Below are positions 1 through 10,400 of a DNA stretch of 64,000 bases, piece by piece; the first letter of the stretch is position 1, and the number at the start of each line of letters is the position of its first letter. The notes under the pieces are model-generated. The model did not search any database, was not told the DNA's origin, and was given only the letters and a program-made list of their open reading frames with translations. Source of the stretch: Pseudomonas brenneri. Its GTDB lineage: Bacteria; Pseudomonadota; Gammaproteobacteria; Pseudomonadales; Pseudomonadaceae. The stretch lies in assembly GCF_007858285.1 (NCBI RefSeq), contig NZ_VFIL01000001.1:372001-436000 (forward strand), in the 5' to 3' direction. Made by a program: the position numbers and the translations under genes.

Positions 1-1094
1 GCAGTGCCGCGCTGGCGCAATTTGCCGTCGAGCAAGGCGATGCCATTGGCTTCTACGTCTTCAGCCAATGGCTGATTGCCCGGTGCCTTGCGCGCGCGCA
101 ACACGCTGCGCGTGGCAGTGGCATGGGCATCGGCCTGATTGCTGACCTGGCGGTGGGCGCCGATGGCGCCGGTAGCCAGGCCTGGAGTCGCCAGGATGAA
201 TTGTTGGCCGATCTCACCGTTGGCGCACCGCCGGATATCCTCAACCGTGCCGGCCAGGGCTGGGGCATCTCCGCGTTCTCCCCCGAGGGTCTCAAGCGCA
301 ATGGCTTTCGGGCGTTTATCGAAATGCTGCGGGCCAATTTCGCCCATGCCGGCGGCCTGCGCATCGATCATGTGATGGGGCTGCAACGGCTATGGGTGAT
401 TCCCCGTGACGCTTCGCCCAAAGACGGTGCGTACCTGTATTACCCGGTGGATGACCTGCTGCGGCTATTGGCCCTGGAATCCAGCCGGCACCAGGCGATT
501 GTACTGGGCGAAGACTTGGGCACAGTCCCCGAGGGCCTGCGGGAAAAACTCAGCGCCCGCGCGATGCTCGGCATGCGTGTACTGTTGTTCGAACAGGACC
601 ATGGCGGGCGGTTCACACCGATCCTCGACTGGCCGGATAACGCCCTGGCCACCACCAGCACTCACGACCTGCCGACGCTCAACGGTTGGTGGCACAGCCG
701 CGATATCGATTGGAATGTGCAACTGGGGCTGATCGACACACCGACGCTAGAGCACTGGAGTGAACACCGCCAGCGTGAACGCCAGGCACTGCGCCAGGCC
801 CTGGCCCAGGACCCGCAGAACTTTCGCGATGAGCTGCGCAACGAAACCGACCAGGTGCTCGATGCCAGCGTGCGCTACCTCGGCCACACCCGTGCGCCGC
901 TGGTGTTGCTGCCCCTGGAGGATGCCCTGGGCATCCTGGAGCAAGCCAACCTGCCCGGCACCCTCGATACCCATCCCAATTGGCGGCGGCGCCTGCCGGG
1001 GGATGCCGCCTGCCTGCTCGATGACGACAACGCAGCCCGGCGCCTGGAGCTGCTGGCAGTGGCGCGCAATCAAGCCCTGGAACGTGACCGGTGA
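1..1094 (+). CDS. malQ: 4-alpha-glucanotransferase (amylomaltase), 5' truncated by window edge
   Basis: GH77 disproportionating enzyme that transfers alpha-1,4-glucan segments between maltooligosaccharides. The reading frame is open from base 3, so the start and roughly the first half of the protein lie outside the window. Visible family features are GMGIGLIADLAVG, the nucleophile region LRIDHVMGL, and the acid/base region VLGEDLGTVPEGL. The stop codon overlaps the GTG start of treY by 4 bp, implying translational coupling. Position next to treY is the usual Pseudomonas arrangement, in which treZ and glgA normally lie further upstream; those are inferred, not seen. Confidence 0.93.
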   Translation, partial: SAALAQFAVEQGDAIGFYVFSQWLIARCLARAQHAARGSGMGIGLIADLAVGADGAGSQAWSRQDELLADLTVGAPPDILNRAGQGWGISAFSPEGLKRNGFRAFIEMLRANFAHAGGLRIDHVMGLQRLWVIPRDASPKDGAYLYYPVDDLLRLLALESSRHQAIVLGEDLGTVPEGLREKLSARAMLGMRVLLFEQDHGGRFTPILDWPDNALATTSTHDLPTLNGWWHSRDIDWNVQLGLIDTPTLEHWSEHRQRERQALRQALAQDPQNFRDELRNETDQVLDASVRYLGHTRAPLVLLPLEDALGILEQANLPGTLDTHPNWRRRLPGDAACLLDDDNAARRLELLAVARNQALERDR

Positions 1095-3838
1095 ACAGCA
1101 TCGCGTTACGGGCCACCCAGCGCCTGCAATTTCACCAGGGCTTTACTCTGGATGATGCGGTGCCACTGGTACCGTATTTCGCCAGCCTGGGCATCAGCCA
1201 CCTGTATGCCTCGCCCCTGCTCAAGGCCCGCGCCGGCTCCATGCATGGCTACGACGTGGTCGACCCGACCACCGTCAACCCGCAACTGGGTGGCGAACCG
1301 GCGCTGCGCCGTCTGGTGGCAACCCTGCGTGCCCACGATATGGGCCTGATTCTCGACATCGTGTCCAACCATATGGCCGTCGGCGGCAGCGACAACCCCT
1401 GGTGGCTGGACCTGCTGGAATGGGGGCGCCTGAGCCCCTACAGCGAATTCTTTGATATCCAGTGGCACTCCCCGGACCCGCTGCTCAAGGGCCAATTGTT
1501 GATGCCCTTCCTCGGCAGCGACTACGGCGAGGCCTTGCAAAGCGGCACCCTGCCCCTGCGTTTTGACCCGACCCAAGGCCGTTTTTTTGTCGAGCACTAC
1601 GAACACCGCTTCCCGATCTGCCCCAGCGACTACGGCGATATCCTGCGCGCCCATCCTCCCCTCAAAAACCTGGCCGATCGCTTCAGTGCCCTGGCCTACC
1701 AAGCCGATGCCTGGCCCCTGGCGGCCAGCCTGAAACAGGAACTGATGCAGCAGGCTCGCGACCCACTGATCCTGGCAGCCATCGAACACGCCCTGGGCGG
1801 GTTTGATACGCGCGAGCCCGAAGGTTTTTCGCGCCTGCACCAATTACTGGAACAGCAAGCCTATCGCCTGGCCAGTTGGCGCACGGCGGCAGATGACATC
1901 AATTGGCGGCGTTTTTTCGACGTCAACGAGCTGGGTGGCCTGCGGGTGGAGCGAAGCACGGTGTTCGAGGCCACCCACAGCAAGATTTTCCAGCTGATCC
2001 GCGAAGGTCTGGTGGATGGCCTGCGCATCGACCATATCGATGGCCTGGCCGACCCGCGTGGCTACTGCCGCAAGTTGCGCCGGCGTGTGAATGCGTTGTC
2101 GCCAGACCGGCACTTGCCGATCTTTGTCGAAAAGATCCTCGGTGCCGGCGAAACCCTACCCACAGACTGGCGAGTAGATGGCACTACCGGCTATGAATTC
2201 ATGAACCAGGTGTCGCTGCTACAGCATGATCCCCAGGGCTTCGAGGCGTTGACCCAACTCTGGAGCGAGGCCAGCGAACGGCCCTCGGCCTTTATCGAAG
2301 AAGCCTGGCTGGCCCGCCAGCAAATCCTCAACGGCTCCCTGGCCGGGGATTTTGAAAGCGTGGCCCAGGCCCTGCTACAAGTGGCCCGTGCGGACGTGAT
2401 GAGCCGTGACCTGACCCTGGGCGCGATCCGTCGCGCCTTGCAGGCACTGGTCGTGCACTTCCCGGTGTACCGCACCTATATCAGCGCCTGCGGCCGTAGC
2501 GCCACAGACGAGGCCGTGTTCCAGCAGGCCCTGGCCGGCGCCCGTGTGACCTTGAGCGAAGCCGACTGGCCGGTACTCGACTACCTGCAACAGTGGCTCG
2601 GCGGCCAACCCTGGCGCGATCGCCCAGTGGGGCAGCCGCGCAAGATCCTCAAGCATGCCTGTGTGCGCTTCCAGCAACTGACCTCGCCGGCGGCCGCCAA
2701 GGCCGTGGAAGACACCGCCCTCTATCGCTCGGCGGTACTGCTCTCGCGCAACGATGTGGGCTTCAATACCGAACAGTTCAGCGCGCCCCTGGCCGACTTC
2801 CATGCCGCCAACCGCCAGCGCCTGGCAACCTTTCCCGACAACTTGCTGGCCACCGCCACCCACGACCACAAACGCGGCGAAGACAGCCGAGCGCGCTTGG
2901 CGGTGCTTAGTGAGTGCGCGCCGTGGTATGCCGAGCAGGTGCAACAGTGGCGTAGGCTGGCGGTGCCCTTGCGCGATGACCCGGCCACGCCTTCGGCAGG
3001 CGATGAACTGATCCTCTATCAGGTGCTGCTGGGCAGTTGGCCCCTGGACCTCCAGGACACCCGCGACTATCAACAGCGCCTCTGGCAGTGGCAGCAAAAA
3101 GCCCTGCGTGAAGCCAAACTGCACAGCAGTTGGAGCGCACCCAACGAGATCTATGAGCAGGGTGTCGAAGCCTTCCTCTCCCGGTTGCTGCTCGAACCGT
3201 CCGGTTTAGCCTTGCGTACGGCGATCCACGCCGCAGCCGAGGCCATCGCCCCCGCCGGCGCCTTGAACGGGCTGGCGCAATCCTTGCTGCGCATCACCGT
3301 GCCAGGCGTGCCGGACCTGTACCAGGGCGATGAGTTCTGGGACTTGAGCCTGGTGGACCCGGACAACCGGCGAGCAGTGGATTTCAGCGCCCGCCAACGG
3401 GCACTTGCGGCAGAACCACAGGCCTTGCTTGAGCGCTGGCGTGATGGGCACTTGAAGCAGGCCCTGATTGCCCAGGTGTTGAACCTGCGCAAGGCCCACC
3501 CACTGCTGTTTGCCAGGGGCCGCTATGAACCGCTGGAGGTGTTGGGCCGACATGCCCAACGGGTTGTTGCCTTCAGCCGTGAGTATCAGGGCCAATGGCT
3601 GTTGGTGGTGGTGCCACGCTGCGCCCACGCGCTGCTTGAAAACAGCGCCCAACCCCGGGTGGATGCGCAGGTTTGGGGCGATACCCGGGTCACATTACCG
3701 TTCGACGCCACGCTGCAAAACTGGAAGGGACTTTTGCAGACAGGCGCAGTCACACCCAACAAGGAGCTAATGGTCAGCGCTGCCCTGGGGGATGTCCCGG
3801 TGAATGTCTTTATCCATTCTGACGATCAAGAAAGCTGA
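1091..3838 (+). CDS. treY: Malto-oligosyltrehalose synthase TreY
   Basis: GH13 enzyme that isomerises the reducing-end alpha-1,4 bond of a maltooligosaccharide to alpha-1,1, giving maltooligosyl-trehalose for TreZ to cleave. The 915-aa length fits the family. The N-terminus carries the (beta/alpha)8 entry with SPLLKARAGSMHGYDVVDP, and ILDIVSNHMAV is the conserved GH13 region I. The nucleophile is D314 in GLRIDHIDGL and the acid/base is E347 in FVEKIL. The start is GTG at 1091, inside the malQ stop (GTGA overlap). It is part of the malQ-treY-DUF2934-glgX run and acts in the cytoplasm on glycogen-type glucan. Confidence 0.96.
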   Translation: MNSIALRATQRLQFHQGFTLDDAVPLVPYFASLGISHLYASPLLKARAGSMHGYDVVDPTTVNPQLGGEPALRRLVATLRAHDMGLILDIVSNHMAVGGSDNPWWLDLLEWGRLSPYSEFFDIQWHSPDPLLKGQLLMPFLGSDYGEALQSGTLPLRFDPTQGRFFVEHYEHRFPICPSDYGDILRAHPPLKNLADRFSALAYQADAWPLAASLKQELMQQARDPLILAAIEHALGGFDTREPEGFSRLHQLLEQQAYRLASWRTAADDINWRRFFDVNELGGLRVERSTVFEATHSKIFQLIREGLVDGLRIDHIDGLADPRGYCRKLRRRVNALSPDRHLPIFVEKILGAGETLPTDWRVDGTTGYEFMNQVSLLQHDPQGFEALTQLWSEASERPSAFIEEAWLARQQILNGSLAGDFESVAQALLQVARADVMSRDLTLGAIRRALQALVVHFPVYRTYISACGRSATDEAVFQQALAGARVTLSEADWPVLDYLQQWLGGQPWRDRPVGQPRKILKHACVRFQQLTSPAAAKAVEDTALYRSAVLLSRNDVGFNTEQFSAPLADFHAANRQRLATFPDNLLATATHDHKRGEDSRARLAVLSECAPWYAEQVQQWRRLAVPLRDDPATPSAGDELILYQVLLGSWPLDLQDTRDYQQRLWQWQQKALREAKLHSSWSAPNEIYEQGVEAFLSRLLLEPSGLALRTAIHAAAEAIAPAGALNGLAQSLLRITVPGVPDLYQGDEFWDLSLVDPDNRRAVDFSARQRALAAEPQALLERWRDGHLKQALIAQVLNLRKAHPLLFARGRYEPLEVLGRHAQRVVAFSREYQGQWLLVVVPRCAHALLENSAQPRVDAQVWGDTRVTLPFDATLQNWKGLLQTGAVTPNKELMVSAALGDVPVNVFIHSDDQES

Positions 3839-3861
3839 AATTTTCTGTGAGGAGCATTGCG

Positions 3862-4092
3862 ATGAGCACCGAAGACAAGCGCGTTCGTGAATTTGCGTAT
3901 CAGATCTGGGAGTCCGAAGGTAAGCCCGAAGGCCAGGAAGCGCGCCATTGGGAAATGGCCCGCAAATTGGCCGAAGCCGAGGCGTTGACCCCCAGCAAGC
4001 CCAAGACAGCGACCAAGGCCAAGCCAAAACCGGTCGCAGAAAAAACCGCCGTCGCCAAAAAGCCACGAGCCCCGCGCAAGCCAGCCGGCTGA
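3862..4092 (+). CDS. DUF2934 family small basic protein
   Basis: A 76-aa protein that begins with a short helical motif (REFAYQIWESEGKPEG, followed by EARHWEMARKL), the DUF2934 signature, and ends in a Lys/Ala/Pro-rich tail (KPKTATKAKPKPV...). The ATG at 3862 is preferred over an in-frame GTG at 3847 because GAGGAG lies just upstream. It sits 23 bp after treY and 113 bp before glgX. DUF2934 genes are regular companions of trehalose/glycogen clusters in Pseudomonas and rhizobia, but I know of no assigned biochemical function. The basic tail could bind nucleic acid or polyanion; that is inference only. Confidence 0.85.
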   Translation: MSTEDKRVREFAYQIWESEGKPEGQEARHWEMARKLAEAEALTPSKPKTATKAKPKPVAEKTAVAKKPRAPRKPAG

Positions 4093-4101
4093 CCACTCTC
4101 C

Positions 4102-4129
4102 TGTAGACGCCGGCCAGCCGGCGCCTACA
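4102..4129. repeat. REP palindrome (GTAG...GCCGGC type)
   Basis: Near-perfect inverted repeat: TGTAGACGCCGGC and its complement GCCGGCGCCTACA around a short loop. It matches the right half of the REPIN at 14021-14120. It lies between the DUF2934 gene and glgX, where it may protect the upstream mRNA or reduce read-through. Confidence 0.85.
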
Positions 4130-4205
4130 AAAAGCTCAACTGTTTACCTGAGCCGATGTCAGCACGGCCTCATTCGGCCTGAAAAAACCTTGCAGGAGCA
4201 ACGCC

Positions 4206-6341
4206 ATGAGCACGACACCCAATACCGAGCCGTCGCGGATTCGTGAAGGTCTGCCCTTCCCCCTCGGCGCGACCTGGGACGGTCTGGGGGTCAACTTCGC
4301 GCTGTTCTCGGCCAATGCCACCAAGGTCGAGCTGTGCCTGTTCGACGATACCGGCGAAGTCGAGCTGGAGCGAATCGAACTGCCGGAATACACCGACGAG
4401 ACCTTCCACGGCTACTTGCCCGATGCCCACCCGGGGCTGATCTATGGCTACCGCGTATACGGTGCGTACGACCCTGCCAACGGCCATCGTTTCAACCCCC
4501 ATAAATTGCTGATCGACCCCTATGCCAAGCAGTTGGTCGGCGAACTCAAGTGGTCCGAAGCGCTGTTTGGCTACACCATCGGCCACCCGGATGCCGACCT
4601 GAGTTTTGATGAGCGCGACAGCGCGCCCTTCGTGCCCAAATGCAAGGTCATCGACCCGGCCCATACCTGGGGCAACGACCAGCCGGTGCGTACGCCCTGG
4701 GATCGCACCATCATCTACGAGACCCATCTGCGCGGCATCAGCATGCGTCACCCCCAGGTGCCAGAGGCCGTACGCGGTACCTGCGCCGGCTTGATGGTCG
4801 ACGATGTGCTCAAGCACATTCGCCACCTGGGCGTGTCATCGGTGGAGTTGCTGCCGGTCCATGCCTTCGTCAATGACCAGCATCTGTTGCACAAAGGCAT
4901 GACCAATTACTGGGGCTACAACAGCATTGCCTTCTTTGCCCCCGACCCACGCTACCTGGCCAGCGGCAAGATCGCCGAGTTCAAGGAAATGGTCGCGCAC
5001 CTGCACGAAGCCGGGCTGGAGGTGATCCTCGATGTGGTCTACAACCACACCGCCGAAGGCAACGAGCAAGGCCCGACCCTGTCCATGCGTGGCATCGACA
5101 ATGCCTCGTACTACCGCTTGATGCCCGACGACAAGCGCTTCTATATCAACGACTCCGGCACCGGCAACACCCTGGACCTGAGCCATCCTTGTGTGCTGCA
5201 AATGGTCACGGACTCCCTGCGTTACTGGGCCACGGAGATGCATGTCGACGGTTTTCGCTTTGACCTGGCGACGATTCTGGGGCGTTATCACGATGGTTTC
5301 GACGAGCGTCACAGTTTCCTTGTGGCCTGCCGCCAGGACCCGGTGCTGCGTCAGGTGAAAATGATCGCCGAGCCCTGGGATGTGGGCCCCGGCGGTTATC
5401 AAGTGGGTAACTTCCCGCCCGGCTGGGTGGAATGGAATGACCGTTTTCGCGACACCGTGCGCGCCTTCTGGAAAGGCGATGACGGCCAACTGGCCGATTT
5501 CGCCGGGCGTATGACCGCCTCTGGCGAGATGTTCAACCAGCGCGGGCGTCGCCCCTACAGCTCGGTGAACTTCATCACTGCCCACGATGGCTTCACGCTG
5601 CACGACCTGGTGTCCTACAACGACAAGCACAACGAAGCCAACGACGAAAACAACCAGGACGGCAGCAACAACAACCTGTCATGGAACCATGGCGTCGAAG
5701 GCCCCACCGACGATCCCGCGATCAACGCGTTGCGCCTGCGCCAGATGCGCAATTTCTTCGCCACCCTGCTGCTGGCCCAGGGCACGCCAATGCTGGTGGC
5801 CGGTGACGAGTTCGCCCGCACCCAGCACGGCAACAACAATGCCTACTGCCAGGACAGCGAAATCGGCTGGGTCAATTGGGACCTGGATGAAGATGGCAAG
5901 TCCCTGCTCACCTTCGTCAAGCGCCTGATCAAGTTGCGCCTGGCCTACCCGATCCTGCGTCGCGGGCGCTTCCTGGTGGGCGACTACAACGAAGACATCG
6001 GGGTCAAGGACGTGACGTGGCTGGCCCCCGATGGCAAAGAAATGAGCATTGAACAGTGGCAAGACAGCCAGGGCCGTTGCCTGGGGATGCTGATGGATGG
6101 CCGCGCCCAGGAAACCGGAATTCGCCGGCCAGGAGCCGATGCCACCCTGTTGCTGGTAGTCAATGCGCACCATGACTTGGTGAATTTTCGCTTGCCCCAG
6201 GTGCCGGATGGTGGTTTCTGGACCTGCATGGTCGACACTAACCAGCCGGCTGTGCATGGCCAGGAGCGCTTCGAGTTTGACCACGAATATGCAGTGACCG
6301 GGCGCTCGCTGCTGCTGTTCGAGTTGCAGCAGGCCCCCTGA
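4206..6341 (+). CDS. glgX: Glycogen debranching enzyme GlgX
   Basis: GH13 isoamylase-type debranching enzyme (711 aa, normal length) that hydrolyses alpha-1,6 branches of phosphorylase- or GlgE-limited glucan and releases maltooligosaccharides for TreY and MalQ. It has an N-terminal CBM48-like domain (PFPLGATWDGLGVNFALFS, residues 17-35). GH13 regions are ILDVVYNHTAE, the nucleophile D353 in DGFRFDLATILG, the acid/base E389 in MIAEPWDVGPGGYQ, and NFITAHDGFTLHDLV. The ATG at 4206 has AGGAG about 8 bp upstream. It probably belongs to the same transcription unit as malQ-treY. Confidence 0.96.
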   Translation: MSTTPNTEPSRIREGLPFPLGATWDGLGVNFALFSANATKVELCLFDDTGEVELERIELPEYTDETFHGYLPDAHPGLIYGYRVYGAYDPANGHRFNPHKLLIDPYAKQLVGELKWSEALFGYTIGHPDADLSFDERDSAPFVPKCKVIDPAHTWGNDQPVRTPWDRTIIYETHLRGISMRHPQVPEAVRGTCAGLMVDDVLKHIRHLGVSSVELLPVHAFVNDQHLLHKGMTNYWGYNSIAFFAPDPRYLASGKIAEFKEMVAHLHEAGLEVILDVVYNHTAEGNEQGPTLSMRGIDNASYYRLMPDDKRFYINDSGTGNTLDLSHPCVLQMVTDSLRYWATEMHVDGFRFDLATILGRYHDGFDERHSFLVACRQDPVLRQVKMIAEPWDVGPGGYQVGNFPPGWVEWNDRFRDTVRAFWKGDDGQLADFAGRMTASGEMFNQRGRRPYSSVNFITAHDGFTLHDLVSYNDKHNEANDENNQDGSNNNLSWNHGVEGPTDDPAINALRLRQMRNFFATLLLAQGTPMLVAGDEFARTQHGNNNAYCQDSEIGWVNWDLDEDGKSLLTFVKRLIKLRLAYPILRRGRFLVGDYNEDIGVKDVTWLAPDGKEMSIEQWQDSQGRCLGMLMDGRAQETGIRRPGADATLLLVVNAHHDLVNFRLPQVPDGGFWTCMVDTNQPAVHGQERFEFDHEYAVTGRSLLLFELQQAP

Positions 6342-6516
6342 AAAAAATACGATTTTGCCCGCAGACGGCGCGACGAATCCCGAGCTATGAACAATACTCA
6401 AGCTTGGCAATCCAGGATTCGGAACGCCAGCGTGCCGCACGAGCCTTGCGCCAGTGCGACAAAAAAGGAGAGTCGACCCGTCAACGGGATACGACCTGCA
6501 TCATCAGGACAAGGAC

Positions 6517-7287
6517 GTGACATTGATCAAACCCGCCACTTTAAACGACGGTCGCCGCAAGTTGGCGCAAATTTGGAACAGTGCGCCACAATTGGCGCAA
6601 ATCCCCACCATCAGCCCTTCCCTACTGGTACCTCCCGGCTCGCGGGTGGTGGTAGTCGCCCCTCATCCAGGTGACGAAGTGTTGGCCTGCGGCGGCTTGC
6701 TGCAACTGCTCAGCACCCTGGATTATCCCTTGAAGTTGATCTCCGTTACCGACGGCAGTGCCAGCCATCCAGGTTCCAACCAGTGGTCAGCCCAGCGTCT
6801 GAGCGTGTTTCGCCCCCAGGAAAGTGTCGAGGCCCTGCGCCGCCTCGGCTTGCCCTTGCACAGCCTGAAGTGGATTCGCGGTGGCTTTTGTGACAATGCC
6901 CTGGCGGGCCGCGAACAGCTCTTGAGCCAATTTATCGCGCGCTACCTGCAACCCGGCGATGCCGTGTTTACCACCTGGCGCAATGATGGCAATGACGACC
7001 ACGATGCCGTTGGCCGCGCCACTGCCATCGCCTGTGCGCTAACCGGGGCGCGCCTGCTGGAATTACCGATCTGGGCCTGGCACTGGCCCGCCCGCGACGC
7101 CGGCCGCATGCCCTGGCAATGCGCGCGCAAGGTACGCCTCGACACCTGGAGCGTGGCGCGCAAACGCCACGCGGCCCATGCCTACGCCACCCAGTTGCTC
7201 GGCGATCCGCTGATCGGCCTGGCGCCGATGATGCCTGCGGTACTGCTGGAGCGGATGCGGGAGCCGTACGAGATTGTGTTCCTGTAA
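6517..7287 (+). CDS. PIG-L family deacetylase-like protein
   Basis: A 256-aa protein of the PIG-L/LmbE fold, zinc-dependent enzymes that deacetylate N-acetylglucosaminyl compounds. The metal motif reads APHPGDEVLACGG (family norm AHPDDE), so the first Asp, the general base in MshB-type enzymes, is Gly. The metal-binding His and second Asp remain. The second motif NDDHDAVGRAT retains the second-site His. Start choice is uncertain: GTG 6517 has AGGA 7 nt upstream, TTG 6523 is equally spaced from AAGGA, and GTG 6454 lacks a convincing site. In related Pseudomonas such genes often sit in clusters with an acyl-CoA dehydrogenase and a glycosyltransferase; here it stands alone after glgX. Confidence 0.85.
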   Translation: MTLIKPATLNDGRRKLAQIWNSAPQLAQIPTISPSLLVPPGSRVVVVAPHPGDEVLACGGLLQLLSTLDYPLKLISVTDGSASHPGSNQWSAQRLSVFRPQESVEALRRLGLPLHSLKWIRGGFCDNALAGREQLLSQFIARYLQPGDAVFTTWRNDGNDDHDAVGRATAIACALTGARLLELPIWAWHWPARDAGRMPWQCARKVRLDTWSVARKRHAAHAYATQLLGDPLIGLAPMMPAVLLERMREPYEIVFL

Positions 7288-7297
7288 CGGGTTCATA

Positions 7298-7315
7298 CCT
7301 GTTAGTTCTGACAGT
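7298..7315 (+). promoter_or_regulatory. Copy 1 of the CTGTYA-N3-YTGACAGT palindrome
   Basis: CCTGTTAGTTCTGACAGT begins 11 bp after the PIG-L stop codon. It is almost identical to the copy at 48731-48748 on the other strand (CCTGTTATTTCTGACAGT) and shares its layout with the copy at 44483-44500. No long gene starts downstream: an ATG occurs 69 bp on at 7385 but opens only 12 codons before running into the 3' end of the oppositely oriented toxin gene. It may be a relic promoter, or drive an antisense or untranslated RNA. Confidence 0.55.
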
Positions 7316-7407
7316 GGCAGCCCTTTGCGGCTATTGCTAACGTGGAACAAGCACTGCACAGGTTCAAGTGCAGTCGAGAAAGCCATGCCAACTCGATGCG
7401 TCCGGCA

Positions 7408-10400
7408 CTATTGGAACACCTGAGCCTCGCCACCGACGGTCGCCGTTATCCAGCGTGGTTCCATGGGGTCACTCCAGACTGAACTGGGTGGCGTCGCCCC
7501 ATCGCTGATCAGGATGCGCCGGCCCGACAGGCTCCACTCCTGCATACGCGCCTTGAACTGGGCCGGATAATCCGCCGCTCGGCAGGTGATGCCGGCCCAA
7601 GGGTCGACGACCCACGCCTCATCCCACTCCGGCCCGACGAAACCTTTGCTCCGAGGCTGGCCAGGAGGCCCGCCGACGACGGCGAACGTATGGCCCTTGA
7701 CCTGTGCGATCCGTGCATTGCCGCCACTGGCATTGATCGTATCAACGGCCACCTTGGCCATCTGGTCACAGTTGCCGGCCCCAGTCTTCAGGACCATTTC
7801 GGAATAGTTGGGGGCGCCTGTGCGTGTGTAAAGCCAACCCACCATTTCCGACGCAGTCTGGTTGCGCGTGACCTCCCCCGCAAGACCAGGGACCTGCTGA
7901 TTGGCAGATCTGATGCCTGTGGCCTTGAACTGCTCGTCAACCGCTGTCCTGCCCCCCTCTGCATATAAACGGTTCTGCTGTTCAGTCGGCAGTTGGGCAA
8001 AGTCAGCCTGTTTCTTGATCGGCGCGAGCCGCACCGGTTTTGCCGCGACCACCACATGTCCAGGATTACTCCCCGCCGCATACACCCCCATCAGGACTTC
8101 GCGCTGTTTCTCGGGGGAAAGCCCCTGCAGTACTTTAACAAGATGGTCCACTTCCGCAGGCGACATGGGCTCATCAGCGACGATTTTCTTGACCAGTCTG
8201 TCAAGACTGGGCAGTACCACCAACGGATTGTCTGGAAGACCTTGCGCCACAAAGCCGTAGACATCCTTGTATTGGTCGTACTGCTTGATGAATTGAACGT
8301 CCAGCGGGTCATTACGGGTCATACGATGAAAGTCGAGCTGGCCGTTGCCGTTCAGTTCGGCGTAGTAATAAACACCGGTATCGGCCTCGACCACCACGTA
8401 TTGCCGATTGTCGTGGTTGATCTTAAAACCTCTGACAACACGCTGGTCATTGCTCAAATCGCTGATCGCATCCATTTTGATCACGACCGTTTCCTGGTTG
8501 ATTGGCCGAGGTACACCAAAATCGTCATAACCAAAATCCGGCTCGTTGACCTGAGAGCCAGTGGTACGACTCTTGTAAGTCACAGGTTCCACGCTTGCCA
8601 TCGGCAACAGTTCCTGATTCCCCGCTTCATTGACGCGGTAACGTCGATGTTCATGAATCACCGTACGTGGCCCTTTCCCTGGCCCGGCCCCCGGAATCAG
8701 TCGTCGATGTTCCAGTGCCTGTGCATCCTGGAAGACCGACGTTCCACCAGGCTCGATCTGTTTGGTGTAGCACAGGTCGCTCAGGTCACGCTTAAGCCGC
8801 CGCCCCCCGCCGCCACAGGTCATCACAAAGCCTTCAAATGGCCCTGTATCTTCGGGCCCGCCCAGTTTGACCAGGCTTTCGGGTTTGGCCGGGTTATAGC
8901 GATAGACATCATCGCCGACCACCACATCGCTGTACTTGTGCCTGTTCAATACCCGGGCCTGGTCACTGGAAATACCTTCGGGCACCCGTAATATCTGCCC
9001 TTGGGCAACGGGCCTGGGAGTCAGGGCGATTTTCGGGGAGACATCGTAACGACCTCGGCCGAGCAATTTCAGCACGCTGGACTGTTTGAACTGCGCAATG
9101 CCGGCCTGAACATTCTGCAGATGCGTCCCCCCGAACTTCAACAGCCTGCTCCCACCGCTACTCAGTGCAGGCATCACAGGATCAAGGGGGTTGATATTAC
9201 GCAGCGAAGAAACCGCAAATTTTTTGACCAGTGAGCCAAATTTAGGCAACAGCGCACGCACACCGATCTTGCCTGCGCTAGAAATCAAACGCACCGAGCC
9301 CGAAGCGAATTTGCCCGCAGGGCCGGCAAACGTTAGCAGCCCATCGGCAACGAGATCCAAAATACCCTGCTTGGTGTCACCCTTGACGAGACTTTCAATG
9401 CCGCTCCAAAACGGAATCACCATCTGAGCTGTACCTTTGACGCGCGTCCAGAAAGTCTCATCTTTTTTCTGTGCCGCACTTTCTCGCTCAGGATCGGACT
9501 CGGCCCACTCCTTCAATTGGTCTTCATCGACATAGAACAGATCATCAGTAACGGTCTTTGCGATGGCCGTAGACCGTTCAGACGTGATGGTTTGCGGCAC
9601 GGTCGTTTTAGACGCAGTGGAAGATGATGAAAAGTGAGCGAGCTGTTGCGGGACAACGATAGAAAAATTGGGAGGTCTGGGGCCCTTGCCTGACTTGTAA
9701 GCCGTCCACTTTTTCTTGAATTCAGCCCTGCTACCTGCGCGGGTGTTGCGGACAACCAACTCTTCGGAAGGTACACCGTCATCGGAGTGCTCGATCGAAA
9801 TGAAGTCTTTGTCGTAGCTTTTATCGGCCGGATTATAGGTCTCCAGAATCGGTTTCAAGTCGTCACGACGCCGGGCAATACCCTTTACCGGATTCATTTC
9901 GTAGTAGTTTGTCTCGCCCTCATGCACCGTCTTGAGAATGAACGCCGGGCGTGTGATTGCTGCCCTTCTCTCGTCATCTGTCTCATTGGCGGAGTTGGGT
10001 CTTGTCCTAAGTGCATATACCGTGACGTCACCCTGGTCGATGGCCCTGCGGTCTTTTAGCGGGAGTTGGGACAAGTGGCTGGTGACCAGCTTTCCATAAG
10101 CTGACTTTGTATCCCCCAGGTACTTGTCGAACGTGGTTTTGAACGTGGCGTCATCATAGACAGGGTATTGGTAGCTGATTTCGGCAGGTGTGATTTTCTC
10201 GCCATTGAGATGCCTATACAGAAGAAAAAGCGGGCTGAACAGGCTCAGCACTTCGGTGCGTGAAGTGCCCCTCTCCATACGCTCGAAAAAATCCTTGCGC
10301 ACTGGCACATTCGCGGCCAATTGCTGGGTTGCCGACACCACCGTATCGACATGCGCATCAAGTGCGGCGACCGCTTTATTGATCTCCTCCTGGGAGTAAT

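Noticed and set aside
6387-6674. 95-codon frame overlapping the PIG-L start
   Set aside because: It runs out of frame into the PIG-L coding region and has no convincing composition; the PIG-L frame explains the DNA.
7385-7423. 12-codon frame after palindrome copy 1
   Set aside because: Too short to call a gene and overlaps the toxin stop antisense; kept only as context for the orphan element.
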